A stretch of 64,000 nucleotides of DNA from Liminaster sp045576355 (GCA_045576355.1 JAZNGG010000008.1:46916-110915), one strand, 5' to 3'. Shown: positions 8,502 to 17,164, counted from the first letter of the stretch. Notes: a model not told the origin generated them from the letters alone. Numbers and translations are program-made.

Positions 8502-9338
8502 TTATTTCATCCACGAGGGAAGGTTTTCATCATCTTCTCTATGTGAAAAGCATTTATATGTTTGATTTTGCTCAAAACGGTCTAAACTACCATATTTGTC
8601 AAAATATGCCCATCCCTCATATAGCGTTTTTCTATCTGTTGATAGAGCAATGGCATGATTCATCCGGTGGCTGCTTTTTGATCCAACGTATAAAATCATA
8701 TTATCTTTTACGATGATTTTTTCGAATGATAAGGTTCTTTCATTGACAACCTTATCGCCTTCCGAAAAGTATCCTTCATTATAAGATATACAATGTATAG
8801 TTTTTCCTTTATCCTTAAATTGAACTTTAAGTTTTGATTTATTCATTAATGTCTCTTCGTATTCGAAAATCCCATTGGGAGCATATTTCATCCAGGTCGG
8901 TACATCTTCATCCAGTAATTCATATTTCTTAGGTTTTCCGATGACTTCAATACCACCATTTTTTGAAACAAATGCAAAATCTACATACATTTTTTTTCTA
9001 TCCAAAGGCAGTCTAATTATCGCATAATTGGATTTCTGTTGCTTGTCATGGATATCATCAGCATGATAAATGGCTTGATTTGATTCATTGTCAATTTTTA
9101 CCAATGAGTAATACCGATAATGCTCTAATTCATATTTACCATTATTGTCTTGATAAAAACTACAATACAGCGTCTTCCCTTTGTCTTTAAAATGGACTTC
9201 AACGCCACTGAACCCATATGGCTCAGGACTATGAATATCAAACGAATGGTCAATGTTTATATACTTCAAAACTTCATCTTGTCCGAAACAATTTAGCGAG
9301 ATAAAGCAAAGTGTTAAAATAAAGAATAGACGTTTCAT
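8502..9338 (-). CDS. secreted two-domain paralogue of the downstream gene
   Basis: 278 residues, the same length and design as the protein at 7630-8466: signal peptide MKRLFFILTLCFISLNCFGQ, then DEVLKYI as in the paralogue, then two repeats of the unnamed domain (about 24-145 and 146-278). Repeat signatures are GVEVHFKDKGKTLYCSFYQ and LKVQFKDKGKTIHCISYNE, then PLDRKKMYVDFAF and STDRKTLYEGWAY, closing with VPTWMK and LPSWMK. The conserved Phe-Lys-Asp-Lys-Gly-Lys-Thr turn, the Cys two or three residues after it, and the Asp-Arg-Lys turn define the domain. No enzymatic residues stand out, so a binding or adhesive role is possible but unproven. It lies 95 bp from the PDZ gene upstream and 35 bp from its paralogue. 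Confidence 0.75.
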   Translation of the reverse strand: MKRLFFILTLCFISLNCFGQDEVLKYINIDHSFDIHSPEPYGFSGVEVHFKDKGKTLYCSFYQDNNGKYELEHYRYYSLVKIDNESNQAIYHADDIHDKQQKSNYAIIRLPLDRKKMYVDFAFVSKNGGIEVIGKPKKYELLDEDVPTWMKYAPNGIFEYEETLMNKSKLKVQFKDKGKTIHCISYNEGYFSEGDKVVNERTLSFEKIIVKDNMILYVGSKSSHRMNHAIALSTDRKTLYEGWAYFDKYGSLDRFEQNQTYKCFSHREDDENLPSWMK

Positions 9339-9433
9339 GTTGATTAAAATATTTGATTTGTATTACTGATTAAACTTAATAATAACTGACAGAGACTACT
9401 TATAAAGATGTTCTCATTGTGTTTCTGTTTTTT

Positions 9434-10897
9434 TTATTGAAGTGGGATACATTTGTTTCGTATATAACTCTCTTTGAATGCATCCTTGGGACTTTTTCTG
9501 ATCATCAATACCCTTTCTTCTCCATTTTTAGATTGGATGTAATATCTGTATTTTGGAGTCATAGGATAACACAATTTATTATTTTCTCCTGGAGCATTTG
9601 ATAAATATGTATAGGGGCGATTATTTGTTCTTTGTATGTAACACGGTACTAATGGACAAAAGTATCCCACCCAACCGAGTTTCCTGAATGCTTTTTGAGA
9701 ACTGTTTGCTTTAAAAAAATGACGTTCTCCGATGACACCACTTAAACAAGTGAATTCTCCTTTAGTAGCTCGTAAAATTTTATCTCCACCTCTTAATCCT
9801 AATTCATAAGCGGCACTCCCTTTTAATACATCTACAATTTCTCCAGTACGGATCGATTCGTGGTCTTTGAATACGATGCCTGTTGTTGAGATGTTGTATG
9901 AGAATGTTCCATTTGTAAATGGGTAGTTGCTGCACCAATGGTAGATATCGGTCTTGACAATATCCATCATGTCTATTGTGTTTTTAGCAAACTGTTTATA
10001 ATCTAATTGCCATACCACCGGGAGAGATTCCGGATTGCTTCTCCATTTTTCGCCATCCATAATTGTGAAAGTTAGATGAAATGAGGCATTGATGTCTGTG
10101 TGGGTATATCCTCCGGTGGTGTAGGTCTGATAATGCTGTTGAGTTTCAACATAATTTTTACCGGTGATATAGTTCTTCTTCAATTGTGAGGTCGAACCGG
10201 TATTGATGGTATGAGTGGTTTTAGGGATATAGGTAGAGTTGGATGTTTGATCCAATTTCTTTTTGATTAAAAAGATCAAGTCTGGATTGTCTGTATCTCG
10301 TTTTAACCCGAGGTCTATATAGACATTGGATAATTCCACCATAATACTCTTGTCTGTCAGAGGGTCATCTCCTTCTATTTTGTAGTCAAATGTGTTATAT
10401 TTGAAAAAATCTATATCCGTATCTGCAACAATATTGATGGTATTTGGACGTTGTATCGGTTCTAGAACTGAAATCCCTCCATAGAGATAATAGTCTTTTT
10501 TAGGGCTTAAAACACACGTCTTTGTTGTTGTCGTTCCGTTTTCCTTATGTTTATAGGTTAATGAGAGTTGTGATGCCTTATCTGCAATCTGATAAAATCT
10601 TCTTGTAGTCATGTTCTCTGTGGAAACTCCATTAACTTCGGTTATGACATCAAGGCATATAGGGAGTTCTCCTTCTTCTACCTCAGAGAGTAATCCATCC
10701 CAATTATTGGCAACGGTCAAAAAGTCTTTACCCCATTGTCTGTATTTACAAACTTCTATAAAATGCGTGTCATCATAATTCAGCCGATCGGGGTCTTGTT
10801 GGCCAAATAGAGCATTTGTAGTAAAGAGTAACATTAGCAATGTTACGTTTCGGACAGCCGTTGATACTTTCGCTTGGAGAGAACAGATGTTTTTCAT
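9434..10897 (-). CDS. secreted PDZ-domain protein with a DUF4136-like middle, first gene of the operon
   Basis: Signal peptide with cleavage near NALFGQQ. Residues ~60-135 resemble a degenerate PDZ domain (LPICLDVITEVNGVSTENMT). Residues ~155-340 contain a step like DUF4136 lipoproteins (DTDIDFFKYNTFDYKI, followed by GLKRDTDNPDLIFLI). Residues ~345-400 are a clear PDZ domain: GEIVDVLKGSAAYELGLRGG, then DKILRATKG. No protease domain is present, so it is likely a scaffold or peptide-binding envelope protein. It is read from the promoter at 11225-11255 through a leader of about 320 nt. Exact family membership of the middle part needs a profile search. Confidence 0.75.
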   Translation of the reverse strand: MKNICSLQAKVSTAVRNVTLLMLLFTTNALFGQQDPDRLNYDDTHFIEVCKYRQWGKDFLTVANNWDGLLSEVEEGELPICLDVITEVNGVSTENMTTRRFYQIADKASQLSLTYKHKENGTTTTKTCVLSPKKDYYLYGGISVLEPIQRPNTINIVADTDIDFFKYNTFDYKIEGDDPLTDKSIMVELSNVYIDLGLKRDTDNPDLIFLIKKKLDQTSNSTYIPKTTHTINTGSTSQLKKNYITGKNYVETQQHYQTYTTGGYTHTDINASFHLTFTIMDGEKWRSNPESLPVVWQLDYKQFAKNTIDMMDIVKTDIYHWCSNYPFTNGTFSYNISTTGIVFKDHESIRTGEIVDVLKGSAAYELGLRGGDKILRATKGEFTCLSGVIGERHFFKANSSQKAFRKLGWVGYFCPLVPCYIQRTNNRPYTYLSNAPGENNKLCYPMTPKYRYYIQSKNGEERVLMIRKSPKDAFKESYIRNKCIPLQ

Positions 10898-11218
10898 AAT
10901 AAAACATGCGCCTATAGTTCCCCCGGATTTGGCAGTATATGTTTAAATATAAAAGGCGTAGGGTACTGTGATTTTGCTTATCTCCGGTACTCAGGCCTTC
11001 GCATTGCCCCTCCTCCTGTGATAAGCAATGCAAGTTAGCCCACGCCTATGTATAGATACCAATCTCACCAAAGAGTCGGAATATATACATTACGAGGACG
11101 CTTTGAATTGCTTTGCTTTGGAGGATTCAAATTTGCGAAGTTTGAGTACCAAAGTAAACGCTGTCAAACGTCTTCTTTCCTATGATCGCCGCTAACCCTC
11201 CACTGTGGGCTAACTTTG
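10898..11218 (-). ncRNA. long structured 5' leader of the six-gene operon (riboswitch-like)
   Basis: The transcript should start near 11218, 320 nt before the ATG at 10897. The RNA begins with GTTAGCCCAC (11205-11214), complementary over 10 of 10 bases to GTGGGCTAAC at 11034-11043, closing a ~170-nt domain. Inside, CTTTGG...CCAAAG with nested CAAACTT/AAATTTG forms a long hairpin around 11115-11160. Two further pairs compete for one strand: 11020-11028 pairs with 10974-10982 (9 bp), while 11025-11031 pairs with 11001-11007 (7 bp). The sequence looks constrained but no known family could be assigned. The overlapping minus-strand ORF at 10773-11033 is not considered real. Confidence 0.55.
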
Positions 11219-11224
11219 ATGCTG

Positions 11225-11255
11225 CAAATATATGTTGTTTTGTAATAAATCCAAA
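11225..11255 (-). promoter_or_regulatory. promoter of the secreted-protein operon
   Basis: Minus strand: TTTG (11252-11255), a 19-bp spacer, TATATTTG (11225-11232). It is a full match to the Bacteroidetes consensus, and its -33 box lies inside the first of four 33-bp direct repeats. Confidence 0.8.
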
Positions 11256-11359
11256 GTAAATTAACCAATAATTTGTAACAGATCCAAAGTAAAATGTGTG
11301 TAAACTTGTAACAGATCCAAAGTAAATTAGCCAATAATTTGTAACAGATCCAAAGTAAA
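11251..11359 (-). repeat. four 33-bp direct repeats upstream of the operon promoter
   Basis: CCAAAGTAAA occurs at 11251, 11284, 11317 and 11350, exactly 33 bp apart. The 23-bp intervals are also similar: three end in TTGTAACAGAT and two contain CCAATAATTTG. The copy nearest the gene supplies the -33 box; the other three have no -7 box. The period is about three helical turns, which suits repeated binding of a regulator on one DNA face, though a plain VNTR is possible. Confidence 0.85.
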
Positions 11360-11372
11360 TGCTTATAAATAT

Positions 11373-11600
11373 CCCCCTGACAGATATGGTTTCTGCAGGG
11401 GGAAAGGGGTTTAGGAGTTTAGGAGTTTAGGGGTTTAGGGGTTTAGGAGTTTAAGGGTTTAGGGGCAGCGTACAGATAACAGAGGAAAGAGGAGCCATTG
11501 CCATCGCCATCAGCCATCGCAAGGCGCAGCCCCTAAGCCATTGCCATCGCCATAAGCCATCGCCATTGCCAACGCCATCGCAGGGCGCAGCCCTTTAAAC
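11373..11600. repeat. intergenic hairpin, GTTTAGGG array and GCCATCGCC composite repeat
   Basis: Three parts. CCCCCTG / CAGGGGG inverted repeat (11373-11402). About seven copies of an 8-bp unit GTTTAGGG or GTTTAGGA (11409-11465). Then a stretch of GCCAT(C/T)GCCAT steps with GGCGCAGCCC hairpins (about 11490-11600). No gene is seen. The third part belongs to the dispersed intergenic repeat found in at least five other gaps of this window. Confidence 0.8.
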
Positions 11601-11610
11601 CCCTCTCCTC

Positions 11611-12921
11611 CTATGAGTTAAACCACGTATCGTCTTCCATTGTGTTCTCATCTTTGTAGCCGTAGATGCGTTGTTTGCCGAGGTCGTCTTGTATAGCAAA
11701 GAGACGATTATATTTGGCGCTGCGTTCAGATCGGGTGACGGATCCGGCTTTGATCTGTCCTGCATGGGTCGCGACAGCGATGTCAGCGATTGTGCTGTCG
11801 ATGGTTTCCCCCGAGCGGTGAGAGAGGATGACGTGATAGCCGTGTTCCTGAGCGATGTGTATGGTGTGCAGTGTCTCAGAGAGGGTTCCGACCTGATTGG
11901 GTTTGATGAGGATGGCGTTGGCACATCGTTCGCGGATTCCTTTTTTGAGTCTCTCTGCCTGGGTGACAAACAGGTCGTCACCGACCAGCTGGACGCGTTG
12001 CCCGAGGGTTTCGGTCAATAGTTTCCAGCCTTTCCAGTCATCTTCTGCCATGCCATCTTCGATGCTGTCTATGGGGTATGTCTCCACGAGTTGTTTGAGA
12101 TATGCCACTTGTTCGGTGGCGGAAAATTTCTTTCCGTTGCTCCCCTCAAAACGGGTGTAGTCATACACTCCGCGCCGATAAAACTCTGTGGCGGCGCAGT
12201 CCAAAGCCAATGTGATCTCTTTGCCCGGTTTGAAACCGGCATTTTTGATCGCTTCGGTGAGACAGGAGAGCGCATCTTCCACCCCATGGAGCATCGGGGC
12301 AAATCCGCCTTCATTACCGACGGCAGTACTCAGATTACGTCGTTGGAGGATCTTTTTGAGTTGCATAAACACGGCATTGGCATAGCGTAATGCCTCCTTG
12401 ATACAGTTGGCTCCGATCGGTCTGATCATAAACTCCTGAAATGCGATTGGAGCATCGCTGTGTCTCCCTCCATTGATGAGGTTGAGCATGGGGATTGGTA
12501 TCCGGAAGGCATTGATCCCTCCCAGATATCGATAGAGAGGGAGTCCAGATGCCCGGGCAGCCGCGTGAGCCACAGCCAGGGATGTCGCCAGGATTGCGTT
12601 GGCGCCCAGTTGGCTTTTATTGTTTGTCCCATCGAGTTCGATCATCCGATCGTCGATCTCCTTTTGCCGACAGACGTTATATCCTTTCAGCTCCGGACCG
12701 ATGATGTGTCGGATGTGTCTGACGGCTTTTAAGACCCCTTTCCCCTCGTAGCGATGTTTGTCTTTGTCGCGGAGTTCGAGGGCTTCATGGCTCCCTGTCG
12801 ATGCTCCGGAGGGGGCGGAAGCACATCCCTCTATCCCGTTGTCCAGAGTTACGCAGCACTCCACCGTGGGAAAGCCGCGAGAGTCTAGTATCTCTCTTGC
12901 ATTGATGTTTTCGATTTTCAT
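11611..12921 (-). CDS. eno: enolase (divergent)
   Basis: Interconverts 2-phosphoglycerate and phosphoenolpyruvate in glycolysis. The N-domain opens MKIENINAREILDSRG and has PSGASTG. The barrel domain keeps all residues needed for chemistry: His154, Glu163, Glu204 (VGNEGGFAP), metal ligands Asp241, Glu288 and Asp315, Lys340 (ILIKPNQVGT) and His368 (SHRSGET). 436 residues is normal. Several near-invariant neighbours differ from most bacterial enolases: NGGRHSD instead of NGGSHSD, GNEGG instead of GDEGG, GETIDST instead of GETEDST, and KPNQ instead of KVNQ. It starts 9 bp after the hcp stop and is probably co-transcribed. Whether it is the cell's only enolase or a paralogue cannot be told from this window. 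Confidence 0.93.
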   Translation of the reverse strand: MKIENINAREILDSRGFPTVECCVTLDNGIEGCASAPSGASTGSHEALELRDKDKHRYEGKGVLKAVRHIRHIIGPELKGYNVCRQKEIDDRMIELDGTNNKSQLGANAILATSLAVAHAAARASGLPLYRYLGGINAFRIPIPMLNLINGGRHSDAPIAFQEFMIRPIGANCIKEALRYANAVFMQLKKILQRRNLSTAVGNEGGFAPMLHGVEDALSCLTEAIKNAGFKPGKEITLALDCAATEFYRRGVYDYTRFEGSNGKKFSATEQVAYLKQLVETYPIDSIEDGMAEDDWKGWKLLTETLGQRVQLVGDDLFVTQAERLKKGIRERCANAILIKPNQVGTLSETLHTIHIAQEHGYHVILSHRSGETIDSTIADIAVATHAGQIKAGSVTRSERSAKYNRLFAIQDDLGKQRIYGYKDENTMEDDTWFNS

Positions 12922-12930
12922 AGATATCTC

Positions 12931-14580
12931 TTATATATGGTTTCTGTCACGGGCATCATTATCGGCGGTAGTGATGCCGTGTATGTTCATTTTCTCATGC
13001 AGTATCAGGCGCATCTCCGGGGTGATAAATGCCGGAAAGGTCGGGCCTAGCCGGAGGTGTATCCCCAGATAGAACAATGTCAGCAGGATGATGATGGACT
13101 TCTGCTCATACCATGCCAGATGGAAGACGATCGGGACTTCGTGTAGGTGTCTGATCTTTAGGTTGTCGCGCAGCATGTTGGCAAAGAGTATGATGGAGTA
13201 AATATCGTTACACTGTCCGATGTCCATCACTCGGGGGAAAGAGCCGATCGTGTCGAGGTTTTCTCTCAGAAATCTGTATTTGGTGCACCCTGCGGTCAGG
13301 ATCATCGTCTCTTTGGGGAGTTTTTGGGCGAGATTGGAGTAATACTGTCGATAGGACATCCTGCCGTCGCATCCGGCAATGACGACAAACTGTTTTACTT
13401 TCCCCTCCTCATAGAGTCGGATCAGAGTCTCCAGTTTCTGAGCGAGATAGTGGTGAGCATATCCGCCGGTCAGAGTTGCGGAAGAGAGTTCTTCGGGTGC
13501 TTCACATCGGCGAGCCACATCTATGATGCGTGAGAAGTCCTTTTTGCCGGTGAGATCGCCAAATATGTGCCTGGATCCGGGATATGCCACAGCTCCGGTT
13601 GTGAAGAGTCTCCGCTGGTATTCCTCGTTGCGATAGAGAGGGACGAGGCAGTTGGAGGTGATCAATACAGGACCCTTAAAGGCTTCAAATTCCCGATGTT
13701 GTTCCCACCAGCTGCCGCCATAGTGCCCTGCCAAAGCGTGAAATTTGCGCAGCTCGGGATAATAATGTGCCGGCAACATCTCTCCGTGCGTATATACATC
13801 GATGCCGCTTTGTTCGCACTGTTCGAGCAGTTGTTTCAGATCGCTCATGTCGTGTCCGCTTACCAGGATGCCGGGTCGGCGTCGTGGGCGGGTCGTGACT
13901 TCTCGAGGAGCAGGGCTACCCAGGAGAGTGACGTGTGCGTTGTCCAGCAGAGCGAGGGTGCGTAGCCCATATTCTCCCACCTTGACCAGCAGAGGTTGCC
14001 ATTCGGAGCCGATCCTGTATTCGAGGGTGATGCGGGCCAATGTGTGCTGGATAAACTGATGTATCGCCGGGTCGTTGTGTCCCAGATTCATGGCGTGGTG
14101 CAGATAGGATGCCATCCCTTTCAGCCCATACAATATAAATTCCTTATATCCCTGTGTCTCTGAGTCCTGCTCTTTGGACAAACTGACTTTACGAGCCTTC
14201 TCGGCAAAGTCTAACGGGAGGCCAAACCACTGCACTTCGTCGATCTCCGGAAGCGAGATCTCTTCCAGCAGAGCCATTTGCATCATCTCATAACGCAGTT
14301 CCATGCAGGCAATGATGCGTCGTTCGATGTCCAGGTCATCAAAATTGACATTGGTCATGGTGGCAAAGAGAGATTCGACAATCAGTCCTCCGGTGCGGGC
14401 ATCGACCTTTTTGTTGTGTTGCCTGAGTGTATCGGCTACCACTGCCAGCCCCCTGACCATGTATGTCAGTAGGTCCTGCCGTGCCGATAGGTGTTCTCTT
14501 TTGCCACAGGTCCCCATGCGGGTACATCCGTAGCCATGTTGTGTCTCTTCGCATTGGTAGCAAAACATTGGGTAGCTCAT
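12931..14580 (-). CDS. hcp: hybrid-cluster protein (hydroxylamine reductase / NO-responsive)
   Basis: Hcp reduces hydroxylamine and handles nitric oxide and S-nitrosylation under anaerobic nitrosative stress. The N-terminal cluster motif FCYQCEET...GCTRMGTCGK gives Cys7, Cys10, Cys19 and Cys25. Ligands for the hybrid cluster lie in THGEMLPAHYY (His, Glu), TSNCLVP (Cys), TAGCTKYRF (Cys) and DIGQCNDIYS (Cys). The C-terminus FHLAWYEQKSIIILLTLFYL, then HLRLGPTFPAFITP, is typical. The start at 14580 is preferred because MSYPMFCYQCEE matches the family N-terminus; an upstream in-frame ATG (14622) would add 14 atypical residues. 549 residues is normal. No hcr reductase gene is nearby. Regulation may act through the palindrome at 14718-14731. 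Confidence 0.95.
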   Translation of the reverse strand: MSYPMFCYQCEETQHGYGCTRMGTCGKREHLSARQDLLTYMVRGLAVVADTLRQHNKKVDARTGGLIVESLFATMTNVNFDDLDIERRIIACMELRYEMMQMALLEEISLPEIDEVQWFGLPLDFAEKARKVSLSKEQDSETQGYKEFILYGLKGMASYLHHAMNLGHNDPAIHQFIQHTLARITLEYRIGSEWQPLLVKVGEYGLRTLALLDNAHVTLLGSPAPREVTTRPRRRPGILVSGHDMSDLKQLLEQCEQSGIDVYTHGEMLPAHYYPELRKFHALAGHYGGSWWEQHREFEAFKGPVLITSNCLVPLYRNEEYQRRLFTTGAVAYPGSRHIFGDLTGKKDFSRIIDVARRCEAPEELSSATLTGGYAHHYLAQKLETLIRLYEEGKVKQFVVIAGCDGRMSYRQYYSNLAQKLPKETMILTAGCTKYRFLRENLDTIGSFPRVMDIGQCNDIYSIILFANMLRDNLKIRHLHEVPIVFHLAWYEQKSIIILLTLFYLGIHLRLGPTFPAFITPEMRLILHEKMNIHGITTADNDARDRNHI

Positions 14581-14717
14581 CTTCTTATGTTGCGATATAT
14601 TGTGTGTAGCCTTATGGTGCATCTCGTCGGAGACGGGTTTACATTAAAACAACCATTGCCTTTCTGTTTTGGTTTGCTTTTGAGCCGGATTGAAAAATAT
14701 TTCGCCTAAACCCCAAT

Positions 14718-14731
14718 CGGTCATAAGACCG
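14718..14731. promoter_or_regulatory. 14-bp palindrome upstream of hcp, possible operator
   Basis: CGGTC-ATAA-GACCG is a perfect 5+4+5 inverted repeat about 140 bp upstream of the hcp ATG and 175 bp upstream of the divergent HhH gene. HcpR-type Crp/Fnr regulators control hcp in related bacteria through palindromes of this size. That this is such a site is inference; no regulator gene is in the window. Confidence 0.3.
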
Positions 14732-14905
14732 TTAGATTACTAAATTCTAATGATCGACTTCGCTTAAATCTCGTTTTCCGGCAAAACTTATTTATTGAAG
14801 CCTCCTAAAAAGAGCAGAAATCGGGAAAATATGGCCGGAATTTGTCCGACGCATAAGAATTCCTATTATATTTGCTTTCCGGACTTTTAACCCTCCTTGT
14901 TTCTT

Positions 14906-16963
14906 ATGTCTGATCTCAGAGTTTTTGGGGTAGTTATATGGGTTGTTCTCTTCGGTGCATGGGCATCGCCATGTCGGGCAGAGAGCCTTGCCGATCGTGC
15001 GACAGGCGCTCATCTCATCGACTGGCGTGACCATCTGTCGCAGTATGTCGATGTCACAGAGATGGGTGAGGAGTATTTCGCCGGGCTTGTGGAGGAATTG
15101 GAGGTTTTCGAGGAGCAGCCGTTGGATCTCAATGTGGCATCCATCGAGCAACTGACTAAAATCCCTTTCATCTCTTACGAACTGGCCCAGGAGCTGGTCA
15201 ACTATCGGCAGCGCCATGATGGGTTTGATCACATCGGTGAGCTGCGTCTGATCTACGGGGTGGACGATGTGCTTTATCGATGTCTCGCTCCTTTTTTGAG
15301 GGTGGGAAAAGAGGTCAAATCCTCCTCTGCCGGACCGGAACCCAAACTGCACAATCACTTGGCATGGCAGACCCGTCACTGTCTGACTCCTCAGGCGGGA
15401 TATGCAGACCGGAGTGCAGATCGTGTGGCCGGCAGTAAGGTCTATGTGGGGGATGCCTGGCAGCACACGGGGCGTTATTCGCTCCGTTACGGAGAGCACT
15501 ACAGGGCGGGGGTTATCTGGGATAAAGATGCCGGGGAGACCTGGCAGCGAGGGCATTTGAGCGGTTATCTTGCTTGGGAAAACTCCCGGGGTGTGGTGCG
15601 GCAACTCTATCTGGGCCATTACCGCGTCAGCATGGGGAGTGGTCTCTTGGTCAATCAGCGGTTTTCGTTGGGGAAATATCTTCTGGGCAACACGATGTTT
15701 AGCCGTTATACACGTCTCTCGCCCAACACGTCGAGAGACGAATATAATTATTTTCAGGGCGTGGCGATGCTCCTGCGCCCCTCCTCCCGATGGCAGATCC
15801 TCCCTTTTGTCTCTGTCCGACCGATAGCCGGGACACTGGTGCGCGACACAGTGACCTCGATCGTGACCGACGGCATGTTTCGGACCGAGCGAGAGGCGGG
15901 CAAGCGCCGTCAGGCATGGATGAGCCTTTATGGTCTGCATGTCATGTATCGGCAGGAGTGGTGGCAAGTGGGGGTCAATGGGCTGTACACCTATTTTAAT
16001 AAGACCTATTGCCGCCCCTATCGGCTCTATAATGAAAACTATTTCCGTGGGCATCGTCTGGCTCAACTCTCTGCCGAATATCGGGTGCATCTTTTCGGAG
16101 TGGATCTGATGGGAGAGACGGCATGGAGCGATAACGGGGGCTATGCCACACTGTGCACCTTGCAGCGGCGTTGGGACAATGACTGGACCGCTCTGTTGCT
16201 CTACCGGGATTATGGTGAGCAGTACTTGCAGCTCCATGGCAGCGCTTTCGGGGAGAGCAGCGATCTGCAAGCCGAGCGGGGCATCTATGCTCAGGCTTCC
16301 GGACCTTTGTCCCGCAGGGTGACGATGACCCTCTCGGCAGATTATTTCCGGTTTTCTCATGCCAAGTATGGACTTGACTGCCCCTCTCGAGGCTATGAGT
16401 TCTCTGCCCGTCTCGACTATAAGTCTGCCCATGAGACGATCGAAGCGCACCTCCGTTATCGGTTGAAAAATAAGGAGAAAAACAACACGACGGGGCAGTT
16501 TGATTTTATCGACACAGAGCGTTATTTCAGGCATGTGGCTGACGGAGCGGTCATCTATCGCCCGCTGTCGTGGTTGCGGAGCAAGACTGCGCTACAAGGC
16601 AAACTCTATTGTTCGGAACTTCGGGGGACAAGTCTGGGATTAGGGATCAGTCAGGAACTCTCTTTCAGCCACAGATGGGCAGATCTTTCGTTGCAATGCA
16701 CATGGTTTAACAGCGATGATTATGACACCCGCCTTTATCTTTCGGAGCGGCAGTTGCGTTATGGGTTTGGCATCCCGATGCTCTACGGCAAGGGTCTCCG
16801 TTATAATGCCTGCCTGACCCTACGCCTGCCTCGAGACTTACAGCTTAGTGCCAAATATGTTTGTGCGAGTTATGCCGATCGCGCCGTCATCGGAAGCGGA
16901 TTGGAAGCCATCGAGGGCAATCTCCGTCAGGATCTCTGGATGGTCGCTTCATGGCGGTTTTAA
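14906..16963 (+). CDS. exported protein with a ComEA-like helix-hairpin-helix N-terminus and a beta-rich body
   Basis: Signal peptide MSDLRVFGVVIWVVLFGAWA, cut near CRAES. Residues ~73-133 are a helix-hairpin-helix module (PLDLNVASIEQLTKIPFIS, then FDHIGELRLIYGVDDVLY), as in ComEA-type proteins. The remaining ~550 residues are rich in Tyr, Trp, Arg and Gly, with alternating strand patterns (LYLGHYRVSMGSGLLVNQRF, QILPFVSVRPIAGT) and a final WMVASWRF, suggesting an outer-membrane barrel. Such two-part proteins are common in Bacteroidales and have no established function; DNA or peptide binding at the envelope is speculation. The start is the ATG at 14906; an upstream TTG in frame is unlikely. 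The 580-residue minus-strand frame that overlaps it has no family features. Confidence 0.8.
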   Translation: MSDLRVFGVVIWVVLFGAWASPCRAESLADRATGAHLIDWRDHLSQYVDVTEMGEEYFAGLVEELEVFEEQPLDLNVASIEQLTKIPFISYELAQELVNYRQRHDGFDHIGELRLIYGVDDVLYRCLAPFLRVGKEVKSSSAGPEPKLHNHLAWQTRHCLTPQAGYADRSADRVAGSKVYVGDAWQHTGRYSLRYGEHYRAGVIWDKDAGETWQRGHLSGYLAWENSRGVVRQLYLGHYRVSMGSGLLVNQRFSLGKYLLGNTMFSRYTRLSPNTSRDEYNYFQGVAMLLRPSSRWQILPFVSVRPIAGTLVRDTVTSIVTDGMFRTEREAGKRRQAWMSLYGLHVMYRQEWWQVGVNGLYTYFNKTYCRPYRLYNENYFRGHRLAQLSAEYRVHLFGVDLMGETAWSDNGGYATLCTLQRRWDNDWTALLLYRDYGEQYLQLHGSAFGESSDLQAERGIYAQASGPLSRRVTMTLSADYFRFSHAKYGLDCPSRGYEFSARLDYKSAHETIEAHLRYRLKNKEKNNTTGQFDFIDTERYFRHVADGAVIYRPLSWLRSKTALQGKLYCSELRGTSLGLGISQELSFSHRWADLSLQCTWFNSDDYDTRLYLSERQLRYGFGIPMLYGKGLRYNACLTLRLPRDLQLSAKYVCASYADRAVIGSGLEAIEGNLRQDLWMVASWRF

Positions 16964-17164
16964 TGCTATGTTAAACCCTGATCAGGCAGGACGTGTGACC
17001 CCGATCGGGATGGATGAAAATGCGTGCTGTTTTCATGGTCTCTCCTCGTAAAATATTATAGTTTATTAACGCCTATTTGTAATCTCTGAGTGTTAATTTG
17101 GGGGACTTTGCCTGATGAAGAGAATCCGGGTATCTGTTTATGAGAATTTCGCTTATGTGTCGAT

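Noticed and set aside
10773..11033. 86-codon minus-strand frame spanning the PDZ gene start and leader
   Set aside because: It starts within the structured leader and overlaps the signal peptide of the real gene in another frame.
14792..16534. 580-codon open frame on the minus strand
   Set aside because: It lies wholly across the HhH protein gene, has no family motifs or signal, and its composition (His, Pro, Ile rich) is that of an antisense shadow.
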